Part shown: piece by piece, positions 1 through 8,882 of the stretch | Layout: each line of letters opens with the position of its first letter | Numbering within the stretch: position 1 is the stretch's first letter | Assembly (NCBI GenBank): GCA_023250195.1 | Contig: JAHFBF010000002.1 | Location: forward strand, 186,001 to 250,000 | Source of the DNA: Candidatus Melainabacteria bacterium | GTDB lineage: Bacteria > Cyanobacteriota > Vampirovibrionia > 2-02-FULL-35-15 | DNA: 64,000 bases | Reading direction: 5' to 3' | Translations under genes and position numbers: made by a program | Notes under the pieces: model-generated | The model's input: the letters and a program-made list of their open reading frames with translations, nothing else | Told to the model about the DNA's origin: nothing | Databases searched by the model: none

Positions 1-835
1 CGGCATCCAGATCTTTTGTCATATCGGCAATGTACCATTTTATTGCCTGATAATCTGAAATTGATTTCCCAAACTGATTCCTTTTTGTACTGTGCTTAAT
101 GGATTCTTCCAAAACCCCGCTTAACAAACCAACTGCCTGAGCTGCACAAAATATTCTTCCAAGCGTTATAGTACTGAGTGCGATTTTTATTCCATCTCCA
201 AGATTGCCTATTTGAGAGTTTTCATCGATAGTTAAGTTTTTAATAAAGACCTCATTTGATGGAGTGATTTCTACCCCTAACTTTGGAGTGTCTTTTAAAA
301 TTTCCACTTCTTTACACTTTGATGGGATGATAAGGCAGGTTATTCCTGATTTATCTTTATGAGATTTTGTCTGAACAAAGGTAATAATAATGTCAGATAT
401 AGAACCATTACTTGCCCAGATTTTATGACCATTTAATAACCAGCTGTTTCCTTTCTTTTCAGCAAAAGCTTCAATCATGCTTACATCAGAACCTGCATTT
501 GGTTCAGTGATTGAAAAGCAGGAAATATTCTCACCTGAAAACAACTTGTTTAAATACTTTTCTTTTAAAGAATCAGAAGCAAAGTTTTTAATAATTTCAA
601 TACAAGTGAACTGTGTAATTAAAAACAATCCTATTCCAGGTCTGAATTTGCAGAGGATTTCTGAAAGCAGGATATTTTGCAAAACCCCATTCTCTTTATT
701 TATTAATCCTTCTTTATATAAGTTTTGCCAAAGAGCTTTTAAATTAAGTTCTTTGGATTTGTTTAATCGAGTATCTATAAAAGCCTGAGTTCTTTGTTTG
801 AAATCTTCTTTCTCTTTTTCAAGCAAGACTTGCAT
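1..835 (-). CDS. acyl-CoA dehydrogenase family protein (3' end outside window)
   Basis: Minus-strand translation reads [24 protein letters not shown]...[44 protein letters not shown]...[47 protein letters not shown], typical acyl-CoA dehydrogenase motifs; open at window edge. Confidence 0.9.
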   Translation of the reverse strand, partial: MQVLLEKEKEDFKQRTQAFIDTRLNKSKELNLKALWQNLYKEGLINKENGVLQNILLSEILCKFRPGIGLFLITQFTCIEIIKNFASDSLKEKYLNKLFSGENISCFSITEPNAGSDVSMIEAFAEKKGNSWLLNGHKIWASNGSISDIIITFVQTKSHKDKSGITCLIIPSKCKEVEILKDTPKLGVEITPSNEVFIKNLTIDENSQIGNLGDGIKIALSTITLGRIFCAAQAVGLLSGVLEESIKHSTKRNQFGKSISDYQAIKWYIADMTKDLDA

Positions 836-860
836 AATGGTTTACATTATAGCGTTCAAC

Positions 861-955
861 GTCATTGCGAGGAAGGACAAAGTCCTGACGAAGCAATCTC
901 ATTTCGTTAAACGTTATGAGATTGCCACGCCTTACTTTGTTCGGCTCGCAATGAC
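861..955. repeat. REP-like palindromic repeat (GTCATTGCGAGG...GCAATCTC/GAGATTGCCACG...CTCGCAATGAC)
   Basis: Imperfect inverted repeat; related copies at 14737-14816 and 15851-15966. Confidence 0.8.
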
Positions 956-967
956 ATGAAAAAATTG

Positions 968-1165
968 TTATGCAAACAATAATCTTTTTTCCAGTTCTTC
1001 TGCAATTTCATATAAATCTATAAGCAAATTTCCAGTCAGTGCAAAGTCATCAGTTGCGGGATCGATTTGTGAAAATTTTTCTTTTGTTAAAATAAGCCCT
1101 TGCATAAGTGTTTCAGTGTCAATCTCCTGCCAGCTCTCATATGTTCTTTTTTGATAGTTAGCCAT
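968..1165 (-). CDS. hypothetical protein (start reassigned to MANYQKRTYESW)
   Basis: ORF track gives 968..1273, but codons upstream of aa 37 overlap a structured leader repeat; ATG at 1165 preferred. Confidence 0.55.
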   Translation of the reverse strand: MANYQKRTYESWQEIDTETLMQGLILTKEKFSQIDPATDDFALTGNLLIDLYEIAEELEKRLLFA

Positions 1166-1222
1166 TTTTTTTATGTTCCAGACAAGGTGGAGCTTCCTTC
1201 GGTCAATTTCTTTCGCTTGCTC

Positions 1223-1250
1223 GGATTTGCCGGGTGAACCGGACAAATCC
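1223..1250 (-). repeat. leader hairpin family, copy 1
   Basis: Minus strand GGATTTG(T)CCGG-TTCAC-CCGGCAAATCC followed by GAGCAAGCGAAAGAAATTGACCGAAGGAAGCTC; 58 nt before the 1165 start. Confidence 0.75.
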
Positions 1251-1435
1251 TTATAACTGTTAGAGCGTTTCATCTCTCCTTCTTATTAATCCCTTAACAA
1301 TGTCATCGTCCAATATATATTTGAGTGGTTCTAATGCTTTTTTGCTTTGTTTTATATACATTCCCAAAAATTGTTAAAAAGTGGTATATATAAAATAAAA
1401 TAGACTTTAAGGATGAGAAATTAGGGGTAGCACTT

Positions 1436-2509
1436 ATGCCAAGCTCAGTATATTTATCAGGGCCATCAATTACACTAAATGATCCATTGTTGCCAATTGC
1501 GGCTGACTGGAAAACTTATGCTGCAAGTACATTTATAAGATCGGGCATTACTGTAGCTAATCCTCTGGATTTGGATTTAACTGGTTTTGTATCAAGTGTA
1601 GATGGAGCTACAAGTACAGTAAAACATTCGCTTTCACTGATAGACCGAGCAGATTCACTTTTAGCAAATCTTACACAGGTTACAGAATCTGCAACTATGG
1701 AAATGTTTTATGCTCATGGACAGGGAAAGCAGGTAGTGGTGGTAGGCAACGAACCATTTAGTCCATGGGTATTATTTCATTCTGAAGCACGTTTTAATAA
1801 ATTAAAAGAAGCTCTTTATTACCTAGTGAATCATCCTACAAATTTTGACACAATTGCCTGGTCTACACAGTTTGAAGCACAGTTAAAAAGACGCTCTGAA
1901 CAATATCCTCCGGAAGGAGAATTTGATTATGAATATTATGGCGGTGAAATCCCTATTTTAGTTTTAGCGCCGCACTCAACTGCATTTTTTACGGAAGGAA
2001 ACTGGCATGCTTCTGAATCTTATACGGGTTCGCTTGCAGTATTACTTCATAAATTAACCGGCTGTCATTCTCTTATTAGTTCTTACTGCGCAGTGGCAGA
2101 TCCTGTTTGTTATTTAACTTCTCCTTATGTAAATTTTTTAAAGCAATTAATCAAGAAAATAGATGTAAAACTTGTTTTAATTCTTCATGGCACTGAAGAC
2201 TGGAATAGTCCTCATGAGTTAGTTCTAAATAGTTGGGATAAAAGATCCTTAATAGATAGAACGGAATATCTGCATTTATTAACCAGTATGCTTAAGGTAA
2301 AGGATTTTAAAGAAATCGGCTATGATTCAAAAGATGTTGTTTCCAAAGAAATTAAAACAATGAATCATTTACTTTTTGAAGATTTTTCAATTCCCACGAT
2401 ACGACTTGAAATCCATAAGAGATATAGACAGCCTAAATTACATCCACATCAATATTCAAGTCTTCATACAGCTCTTGCACAGTTTTTAATGCTTGTAGGG
2501 GCGAGGTAA
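1436..2509 (+). CDS. nucleoside 2-deoxyribosyltransferase-like domain fused to N-formylglutamate amidohydrolase-like domain
   Basis: N-term VYLSGPS...IDRADSLLANLTQVTESATMEMFYAHGQGKQVVVVG; C-term ILVLAPHSTAFFTEGNWHASESYTGSLAVLLHKLTG...KLVLILHGTEDW. Confidence 0.65.
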   Translation: MPSSVYLSGPSITLNDPLLPIAADWKTYAASTFIRSGITVANPLDLDLTGFVSSVDGATSTVKHSLSLIDRADSLLANLTQVTESATMEMFYAHGQGKQVVVVGNEPFSPWVLFHSEARFNKLKEALYYLVNHPTNFDTIAWSTQFEAQLKRRSEQYPPEGEFDYEYYGGEIPILVLAPHSTAFFTEGNWHASESYTGSLAVLLHKLTGCHSLISSYCAVADPVCYLTSPYVNFLKQLIKKIDVKLVLILHGTEDWNSPHELVLNSWDKRSLIDRTEYLHLLTSMLKVKDFKEIGYDSKDVVSKEIKTMNHLLFEDFSIPTIRLEIHKRYRQPKLHPHQYSSLHTALAQFLMLVGAR

Positions 2510-3006
2510 TCAGAATAAAGCTCCCCCACGCTCTTCTTTAAAACCGGATGTATGAGTTCTTCATTTATATCCATAAGTGGAATTAAAACGAAATTTCTCT
2601 TTTCAATCATTAAATGTGGGATTGTAAGTTCTTTAGTATCGATAACCTCATTTCCATAAAATAAAATATCGAGATCTATAACTCTGGATCTTTTTTTGCC
2701 TCTATAGCCAATTTTTCTGCCAAGCTTTCTTTCTATACTTTTACAGGTTTTCAATAATTCAAGTGGAGTTAATGATGTAAGAAGCTTTATAGCGCCATTT
2801 AAAAAATATCCGCTTTTAATTCCTTCCTGAGGAGGGTTCTTAAACATCTTTGAAACTTTTAAAAGCTTTATTCCTTTTATATGGCTGAGTAGCTTAAGTG
2901 CATTTGAAATATTTTTTTCTCTATCACCTTTATTAGTGCCGATGCCAAGGTAAGTTGTTTTAAGTGTTAAGAGGTTAAGATTTTTAGACTTTCTTATTTT
3001 TGACAT
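2464..3006 (-). CDS. folK: 2-amino-4-hydroxy-6-hydroxymethyldihydropteridine diphosphokinase
   Basis: YLGIGTNKGDREKNI...LKTCKSIERKLGRKIGYRGKKRSRVIDLDILFYGNEVIDTKELTIPHLMIEKRNFVLIPL (HPPK motifs). Confidence 0.93.
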   Translation of the reverse strand: MSKIRKSKNLNLLTLKTTYLGIGTNKGDREKNISNALKLLSHIKGIKLLKVSKMFKNPPQEGIKSGYFLNGAIKLLTSLTPLELLKTCKSIERKLGRKIGYRGKKRSRVIDLDILFYGNEVIDTKELTIPHLMIEKRNFVLIPLMDINEELIHPVLKKSVGELYSDYLAPTSIKNCARAV

Positions 3007-3092
3007 ATTGGTTAAGAGATTTCTTCTTAACTATTTTAACCTGCTCTGTTCTCATTCCGGATTTGATGCAGAATTTAGATAGAGCTAGAAAT

Positions 3093-3172
3093 GTCATTCC
3101 GGGCTTGACCCGGAATCCAGATGACTTTAACTTAGCTTGCTTATCTGGATTCCCGCTTTCGCGGGAATGACA
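3093..3172. repeat. dispersed palindromic repeat (TCATTCCGGGCTTGACCCGGAATCCAG...CTGGATTCCCGCTTTCGCGGGAATGACA)
   Basis: Inverted repeat; related copies at 6056-6134, 15716-15790, 33040-33120 and half copy at 22195-22221. Confidence 0.85.
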
Positions 3173-3489
3173 TGCTCTCTGTCTTGAACACTTATCAAGA
3201 AATCCTCTTAATCTAAGTTATGAATTTTGATTAAGAAAATAAATCTAAATTTTTATGTAATAAATCTTTGAAAAAATAATTAAAACAAAACTTAAGAATT
3301 ATTTTAACTTTCAAATTGAATTTGGCCTTGACTTTAAAAGTTAAAATTTAGTAAAGTGTATGTATATAGCATTTTGGCTTGTTCTCAAAATTCAAGAATC
3401 ATATAAGAAAAATATATTGAAGAGTAATAGGAAAGCCAAAAGTTATAGATACAAGAGATAGTATCTAACTAAGGAGATAAATAAAAAAA

Positions 3490-4464
3490 ATGGCACTAAC
3501 AATAGTACAAATTGCTGAGAAATTATTACCCCAATTATTACCAACTTTAACCAAAGAAGCAGATATACTTACGCCATTACTTGCTACAGAACTGGCTAAA
3601 CCTGCAAACGCTGCACTTAAGGCGGATTATGATGCCGATCCTAGTGGTAGTAAGGAAGCTGACTTACTTGCTGCTGCAAAAACAAGATTTGGTGTTGTTA
3701 CTGATGACCATATTAATACCAAAATTAAGGCTCCAATAAATAGTAAACCTCATGAATATAATTTAGCTACAGGTGAAGTTGAAATAACACTTAATGGACT
3801 TACGAATGTAACGGCAGTAGGAGCACAACCCGGAGTAACAATAGTGTCACAAACTGGTGACAAGCTTAAAATTAAAATTGATCCAGCTACTTATACAGAT
3901 GGGACTAATCTTAAGTTTAAAGGTGAATATAAAGGGAAGTCAGTTGATTTAGATACGGTACAGTTTAAAGCAAAAGATATAGCAGCTCCAACAGGAACTC
4001 TACTTGCAGATGGAAGTGTTGTTATAACTTACCCAGCAGATCTTACAGATGCTCAAGTTACAGCTTTAGGTGCTGGAACTGTTTTTGCTGCTGAAAGAGT
4101 AGCTGGTAAACCCAGGGAAGTTAAGATTTCACTTAAATCAGGACAAACAATCAGTGCAGATACACAGTTACCAGAAATAGATCTTGCTGTTAATGGTAGA
4201 ACTATAAAACAAAAAGCAACTATTTCTAAATTTGCCGGAGCAGCAGAAGAAAGCAAAGGATTTTTGGGATGGTGTGGTAAACACTGGAAAGTATTAACCG
4301 GTGGACTTGCAGCTGTAATTGGATTAATTGCAACAGCAAAAAATGCTTCTGAAGATGGAATGTCATGGTTAGGACCTATCCTGGGTATTGTAGGAGGCGT
4401 TTTAGCTGGATGGGGTTTCTTTGGCGGTAAGGCTGATGCAACACCTGCTAAAACTACGCCATAA
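3490..4464 (+). CDS. hypothetical protein with C-terminal Gly-rich transmembrane region
   Basis: 324 aa ORF; C-term VLTGGLAAVIGLIATAKNASEDGMSWLGPILGIVGGVLAGWGFFGG. Confidence 0.7.
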   Translation: MALTIVQIAEKLLPQLLPTLTKEADILTPLLATELAKPANAALKADYDADPSGSKEADLLAAAKTRFGVVTDDHINTKIKAPINSKPHEYNLATGEVEITLNGLTNVTAVGAQPGVTIVSQTGDKLKIKIDPATYTDGTNLKFKGEYKGKSVDLDTVQFKAKDIAAPTGTLLADGSVVITYPADLTDAQVTALGAGTVFAAERVAGKPREVKISLKSGQTISADTQLPEIDLAVNGRTIKQKATISKFAGAAEESKGFLGWCGKHWKVLTGGLAAVIGLIATAKNASEDGMSWLGPILGIVGGVLAGWGFFGGKADATPAKTTP

Positions 4465-4574
4465 GCCTGAATAATTCCTCTTAGTTTTTATAAGGAGGTC
4501 AGTAAAAAATAAGTTCTAATTTTAATAATAAAATCATTTTATAAATTTTTATTTTACTTTTATATGACTTTTAT

Positions 4575-5948
4575 ATGACTACAGTTACACCAATTATTGC
4601 AAGATCATACGCTCGTCCTACCAGTACAAACACGCTTCAATCAACGCTTGCAGAGCATGGAGCTTATGCTGGTGGTTTTATTAAAAATTTAGCTTTAACA
4701 CTTACCGGTACTACTGTTGTTGGAATTATGGGTATTGGGAAATCTATTGCTCCTGATCATACTTTTTTTGACAGGTTCTCGCTGGTAGGTATAATTCTGG
4801 GTGCTATAACTGCTTTATTTGGTGCAATAGGTTTGTACAGAGGAAAGAAAAGTGCAGCAGCAGCTGCTGATGCTGCCAAGCCAACTCAAATTACGATAAC
4901 AGATCCACTTCCAGAGCAAATCTCCGATTATTTGTATAAAGTAAGTAGGGACACTCATGATAAATTCAAGGTTTCAAAGGATGTTGTAAGTGGTAATGCT
5001 GCCTCTACTATTACTAATCTTAGGGATAATTGTTGTCAGCTTCTGACAAGATGGACAGATAAGCAGTTTGGAGATGTTCTTCGAGCTAATGAAGGCAGGA
5101 ATGAATTCCTTTATGAAAATGGCAATGGTACAGGTAGTAATATCACTTCAACTGAGTTAAAAGATAGAATAGCAATTTTAATTGGTTATGTTGTTGGATC
5201 AAGAACAGGTACAATAGCTCCTGCTCTAGTTACTCCTCCAACTGCTTATCCTACTGGTACTGATGTTCCAAGTACGGCTATCCTACAGGGAAATCTTAAT
5301 CTTGAATGTATTGAATCAGGTAATAGTCGCTGGGAAAGATTGCTTCCTGACGAATTTACCCTTCTATATTCAGCAGCAAGGCACTATAAGATAAATCATA
5401 TGGATCATACTGACTCAATTACGACAGATGAAGTTAAAGTAAGAATATATCCAGCTACAACTGCAACAACAATAGATTTAACTACTACGACAACTGATCT
5501 TGCTACAGGGACAGCTCCTGCAGCTCTTAAAGAGAATGTTGAAAGTGTTGCGAAGTCAAGAAACTATTTAAGAATATTGCAAAAAGGAATAGAGTTTGTT
5601 CGTCAGGTTGAAAAGAAAAAGAAAGATGGTGAAAAAGTAAGTGATTCAGAGCAAAGAGATTCAGATATTTTAAGAAGTGCACTGGTAGCTGGCTTACAGC
5701 TCAAAGTAGCTAATCTGGATGACACGCTTGAACAACTAAGGAAAATTAAAGATGGGGACACTAACAATCCAGTAGCTGGTCTGGGAACCCAGGAAGGTTT
5801 GGATATAAAAACTACCAAGATGGATACTTATTGGGCTAGAGTTGAAGCTGCAGTCAGAGGAAATAATGCTTCCGGTATAACAGTAAGACCCACAGAACCA
5901 CTTAAGCTTCCATTGTTTAATCTGGCTGGTTTGATTACAGTATTATAG
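4575..5948 (+). CDS. hypothetical protein with N-terminal transmembrane segments
   Basis: 457 aa ORF; hydrophobic NLALTLTGTTVVGIMGIG and FSLVGIILGAITALFGAIGLY near N-terminus. Confidence 0.7.
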   Translation: MTTVTPIIARSYARPTSTNTLQSTLAEHGAYAGGFIKNLALTLTGTTVVGIMGIGKSIAPDHTFFDRFSLVGIILGAITALFGAIGLYRGKKSAAAAADAAKPTQITITDPLPEQISDYLYKVSRDTHDKFKVSKDVVSGNAASTITNLRDNCCQLLTRWTDKQFGDVLRANEGRNEFLYENGNGTGSNITSTELKDRIAILIGYVVGSRTGTIAPALVTPPTAYPTGTDVPSTAILQGNLNLECIESGNSRWERLLPDEFTLLYSAARHYKINHMDHTDSITTDEVKVRIYPATTATTIDLTTTTTDLATGTAPAALKENVESVAKSRNYLRILQKGIEFVRQVEKKKKDGEKVSDSEQRDSDILRSALVAGLQLKVANLDDTLEQLRKIKDGDTNNPVAGLGTQEGLDIKTTKMDTYWARVEAAVRGNNASGITVRPTEPLKLPLFNLAGLITVL

Positions 5949-5984
5949 AGATTGCCATGCCTCATGGAATTTACCCTGAGCGTA

Positions 5985-6192
5985 GGAGCTCATCTCAAAA
6001 CTCTTATAGGGTAAGTTTGCATTTTGTCGCATAAACATTGATTGAAAAACAAGATGTCATTCCGGGCTTGACCCGGAATCCAGGCGGTTACACAATAGCG
6101 TACTTATCTGGATTCCCATTTTCATGGGAATGACAATTGACCTTATGTTGAAAAAATCAGTTAAGCTCATAGTAGGACTTTTGAGATAGCCT
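5985..6192. repeat. composite MITE-like repeat with GGAGCTCATCTCAAAA...TTTTGAGATAGCC ends and nested palindrome
   Basis: Second copy with same end organisation at 15644-15848; inner palindrome at 6056-6134. Confidence 0.7.
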
Positions 6193-6233
6193 TCAGCGAA
6201 TGGGTTTAGCTCCCATGACGTGAGTAGTTATTA

Positions 6234-6596
6234 TTACTTTGTGATTTTTTTTGAATACTCTGCTACTACTGAAGTGCTGATTCCACCCCTTGCAGTAAAG
6301 TCTCCTGTAACAGTTATTTTTTTTGGCTTTAAAATTTTCACCAGATCATCAAGAATTTTATTTACAACAGACTCATAAAAAATACCTTCATTTCTATATT
6401 TCAAGAGATAATATTTAAATGATTTCAATTCAATACAGAACTTATCAGGTATATATTCAATAATTATTGTTCCAAAGTCCGGTAAGCCTGTTTTAGGACA
6501 TATGGAAGTAAACTCAGGACAATTGATAGTAATGGTATAGTTCCGTTTTGGATAGCGGTTAGGGAAAATGTCGAGTTTCAAATTATTCTTTTTCAT
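6234..6596 (-). CDS. queF: NADPH-dependent 7-cyano-7-deazaguanine reductase
   Basis: EFTSICPKTGLPDFGTIIIEYIPDKFCIELKSFKYYLLKYRNEGIFYESVVNKILDDLV...TGDFTARGGI (QueF signature). Confidence 0.95.
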   Translation of the reverse strand: MKKNNLKLDIFPNRYPKRNYTITINCPEFTSICPKTGLPDFGTIIIEYIPDKFCIELKSFKYYLLKYRNEGIFYESVVNKILDDLVKILKPKKITVTGDFTARGGISTSVVAEYSKKITK

Positions 6597-6599
6597 CAG

Positions 6600-6765
6600 G
6601 TTTTTCTACCTACCGCCTTCCTCGCTCATTCTTCGCTTGTCAGGCTTTGCAAAGTGCATCTGAGCTGCTTCTTATTAATGTTATTTAGATTTTACCGAAT
6701 AAATCGGATAAAATCTTAGAGTATGAATAGCTTACTTTGAAATGTTACTTAGCTAGGCAGTAATG
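6600..6765 (-). promoter_or_regulatory. structured leader element upstream of queF
   Basis: Minus strand shares about 160 nt organisation with 9615-9790: TTACTGCCTRGCTAA...GTAAC, then AGATTTTA(T)CCGA-TTTAT-TCGGTAAAATCT (6687-6716), then CACTTTGCAAAGCCTGACAAGCGAAGAATGAGCGAGGAAGGCGGTAGGTAGAAA. Confidence 0.65.
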
Positions 6766-6864
6766 GGTTTATTATTATAATCAAAAGCTACATACAAATA
6801 AAGTGTTGTACAAGATGGTTTAAGTGGGTAAAACTATATTAAGTGCATTCAGTAAGTTAATAAA

Positions 6865-6956
6865 TGAAGGTTTGCCAAAAAGCGCAAACCTTCATGCCGT
6901 AGAAGGTTAGCCGATAAATAGCGACATAATCTGCGTTAGCAGTTATGTCGCGTTAT
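6865..6956 (+). promoter_or_regulatory. structured leader element upstream of HTH gene
   Basis: TGAAGGTTTGC-caaaaagc-GCAAACCTTCA hairpin (6865-6894), then GCGACATAA-TCTGCGTTAGCAG-TTATGTCGC hairpin (6921-6951), about 10 nt before ATG 6966. Confidence 0.65.
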
Positions 6957-6965
6957 AATAGATCA

Positions 6966-7634
6966 ATGGCAAAACAAGCAGAAACAAAAACGAAAGAACC
7001 AACTGTAAAAGAAGTTGCAAATGAATTAGATATTTCAGAATCTACTGTTAGAAAATATTTAAAAGATTTTGATTTGCCATCTTCAGGAAATGGCGGTAAA
7101 GCAACAATTTCACAGGAAACATTTCAGGCTCTTCAGGAAATAGCAAAACTTAGAGCAAATGGACTTACAATTCAGGAAATTAAGGAATTAAAGAGTCAGG
7201 AACCTTTAAAAACAGTACTGGATGAAATCGAAGAAACTGTAAGCTCAAAAGAACAAACAAAAGAAAAAGAAGAAGAGAAGGAAGAAAAAGAAAAGATTGA
7301 AGATATTGAATCTGAGTCAGATTTGAAAGATGAGATTGAAAGTGATTCTGACGTAAATGGAGCAGCTTCTGAAGAAGAAACAAGCGAAGGAACACCATTA
7401 ACTATAGGCATTCGTGGAGAGCAGCGTAGTGAGGCTCCAAGAAGAAGAGGATTTAATTATAGATATGTGGAAAGACAAATATCAGTTGATTCAAAAAAGG
7501 TTTCTTCTTTAAGACAGCGATTAAAAAATCTAAATCTTCCAGTCCAGGATCGATTGTTCTTTGAAGAGTCGCTTGAAAGAAGAATTTTATTCTTGAATGG
7601 ATGGAAACATATTTTAAGGTGGATCGCTAAATAA
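6966..7634 (+). CDS. MerR-like helix-turn-helix protein with acidic linker
   Basis: TVKEVANELDISESTVRKYLKDFDLPSSGNGGKATISQETFQALQEIAKLRANGLTIQEIKEL; ORF track start 6945 lies inside the leader motif, so ATG 6966 preferred. Confidence 0.7.
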   Translation: MAKQAETKTKEPTVKEVANELDISESTVRKYLKDFDLPSSGNGGKATISQETFQALQEIAKLRANGLTIQEIKELKSQEPLKTVLDEIEETVSSKEQTKEKEEEKEEKEKIEDIESESDLKDEIESDSDVNGAASEEETSEGTPLTIGIRGEQRSEAPRRRGFNYRYVERQISVDSKKVSSLRQRLKNLNLPVQDRLFFEESLERRILFLNGWKHILRWIAK

Positions 7635-7640
7635 TCCCAC

Positions 7641-8849
7641 ATGCCAATAAGATTTCTTACTGCAGGTGAATCGCATGGACCCGAGTTAAATATAATCCTG
7701 GAAGGTGTTCCGGCAGGATTAGAACTTATACCGGAAGACATAAATATTGACCTGTCTCGAAGACAGGGTGGTTATGGTCGTGGCGGAAGGATGAAGATTG
7801 AAAAGGATCAGGTTCATTTTACCGGTGGGGTTAGGCATGGAAAGACGCTTGGTGGACCAGTTTCAGTAAAAATATTTAATAATGACTTTAAAAACTGGGA
7901 CATTGCTATGTCACCAATTTTTCAGGACTTAAATAATCCTGAGATAAAAGAAAAAATTGATTCAAAGTATATTTCTCGTGTAAGACCCGGTCATGCTGAT
8001 TTACCCGGAGCTATAAAATACGGACATGAAGATATAAGAAATGTACTTGAAAGATCAAGTGCCAGAGAAACTACAGGTAGAGTTGTTGCCGGAGCTATTT
8101 GTAAAAGATTACTAAAACATTTTGATATTAAAGTTTTAAGTTATGTTCTACGAATAGGATCTGTTTCTATAGATATTAAAACACTTGGAAATGACTATGG
8201 AAATTTATTTTCAAAGGCTGAAATGTCACCTGTCAGATGTCCTGATGTGGAAATTTCTGAACAAATGAAAAAAGCAATTGATGCTGCAAGATCTCAGGGA
8301 GATACTTTAGGTGGGCTTATTCAGGTAGTAGCTGTTGGAATACCTGTAGGACTTGGTTCATACTCACAATGGGACAAGCGCTTAAACGGTAGAATTGCAG
8401 GATCACTGGTGTCTGTGCATACTGTAAAATCAGTTGAAATAGGTCTTGGTAAACTGGTTTCAGAGCTTTATGGTTCTCATGTTCATGATCAGATTTACGT
8501 AGATGAAAACTGGAGCAATGATAGACTGCGTTATAAAAGAAAGACTAACAATTCGGGTGGTATTGAAGGGGGCATGTCAAACGGTCAGCCAATTGTTTGT
8601 ACTGTTGCTACAAAACCAATTCCCACCCTTATAAAACCACTGGACTCAGTAGATATTAAATCAAAATCCAATACTCAGGCACATTTTGAAAGATCTGATA
8701 TTTGTGTTGTACCGGCAGCAGGTGTAGTACTTGAATCAATGCTTGCTTATGTTTTAGCAGATGCATTTCTGGAAAAATTTGGAACCGATAATATTAATGA
8801 TGTCTCGGATAATTATAAAAATTATTTAAAGAAATGCTACCAACGATGA
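7641..8849 (+). CDS. aroC: chorismate synthase
   Basis: MPIRFLTAGESHGPELNIILEGVPAGL...DINIDLSRRQGGYGRGGRMKIEKD...RPGHADLPGAIKYGHEDIRNVLERSSARETTGRVVAGA. Confidence 0.98.
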   Translation: MPIRFLTAGESHGPELNIILEGVPAGLELIPEDINIDLSRRQGGYGRGGRMKIEKDQVHFTGGVRHGKTLGGPVSVKIFNNDFKNWDIAMSPIFQDLNNPEIKEKIDSKYISRVRPGHADLPGAIKYGHEDIRNVLERSSARETTGRVVAGAICKRLLKHFDIKVLSYVLRIGSVSIDIKTLGNDYGNLFSKAEMSPVRCPDVEISEQMKKAIDAARSQGDTLGGLIQVVAVGIPVGLGSYSQWDKRLNGRIAGSLVSVHTVKSVEIGLGKLVSELYGSHVHDQIYVDENWSNDRLRYKRKTNNSGGIEGGMSNGQPIVCTVATKPIPTLIKPLDSVDIKSKSNTQAHFERSDICVVPAAGVVLESMLAYVLADAFLEKFGTDNINDVSDNYKNYLKKCYQR

Positions 8850-8854
8850 TTTCT

Positions 8855-8882
8855 GTAGAAGCGTAGCATGCTACGCTTCTAC
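8855..8882. repeat. 28-bp perfect palindrome
   Basis: GTAGAAGCGTAGCA|TGCTACGCTTCTAC between convergent aroC and ubiE. Confidence 0.85.

Noticed and set aside
477-788. ORF 477..788 +
   Set aside because: Antisense to a clear acyl-CoA dehydrogenase reading frame
6597-6716. preQ1 riboswitch controlling queF
   Set aside because: I could not find the short preQ1-I/II aptamer signatures; the same leader architecture precedes unrelated genes, so a queuosine-specific switch is unlikely
6921-6956. Integron attC site (GCGTTAGC resembles R')
   Set aside because: No matching R''/L''/L' arrangement, no gene-cassette array, and copies lie immediately 5' of housekeeping starts
7180-7741. ORFs 7180..7398 -, 7196..7411 -, 7457..7741 -
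   Set aside because: Antisense to the Glu/Lys-rich linker of the HTH gene and to aroC; composition reflects the complementary strand
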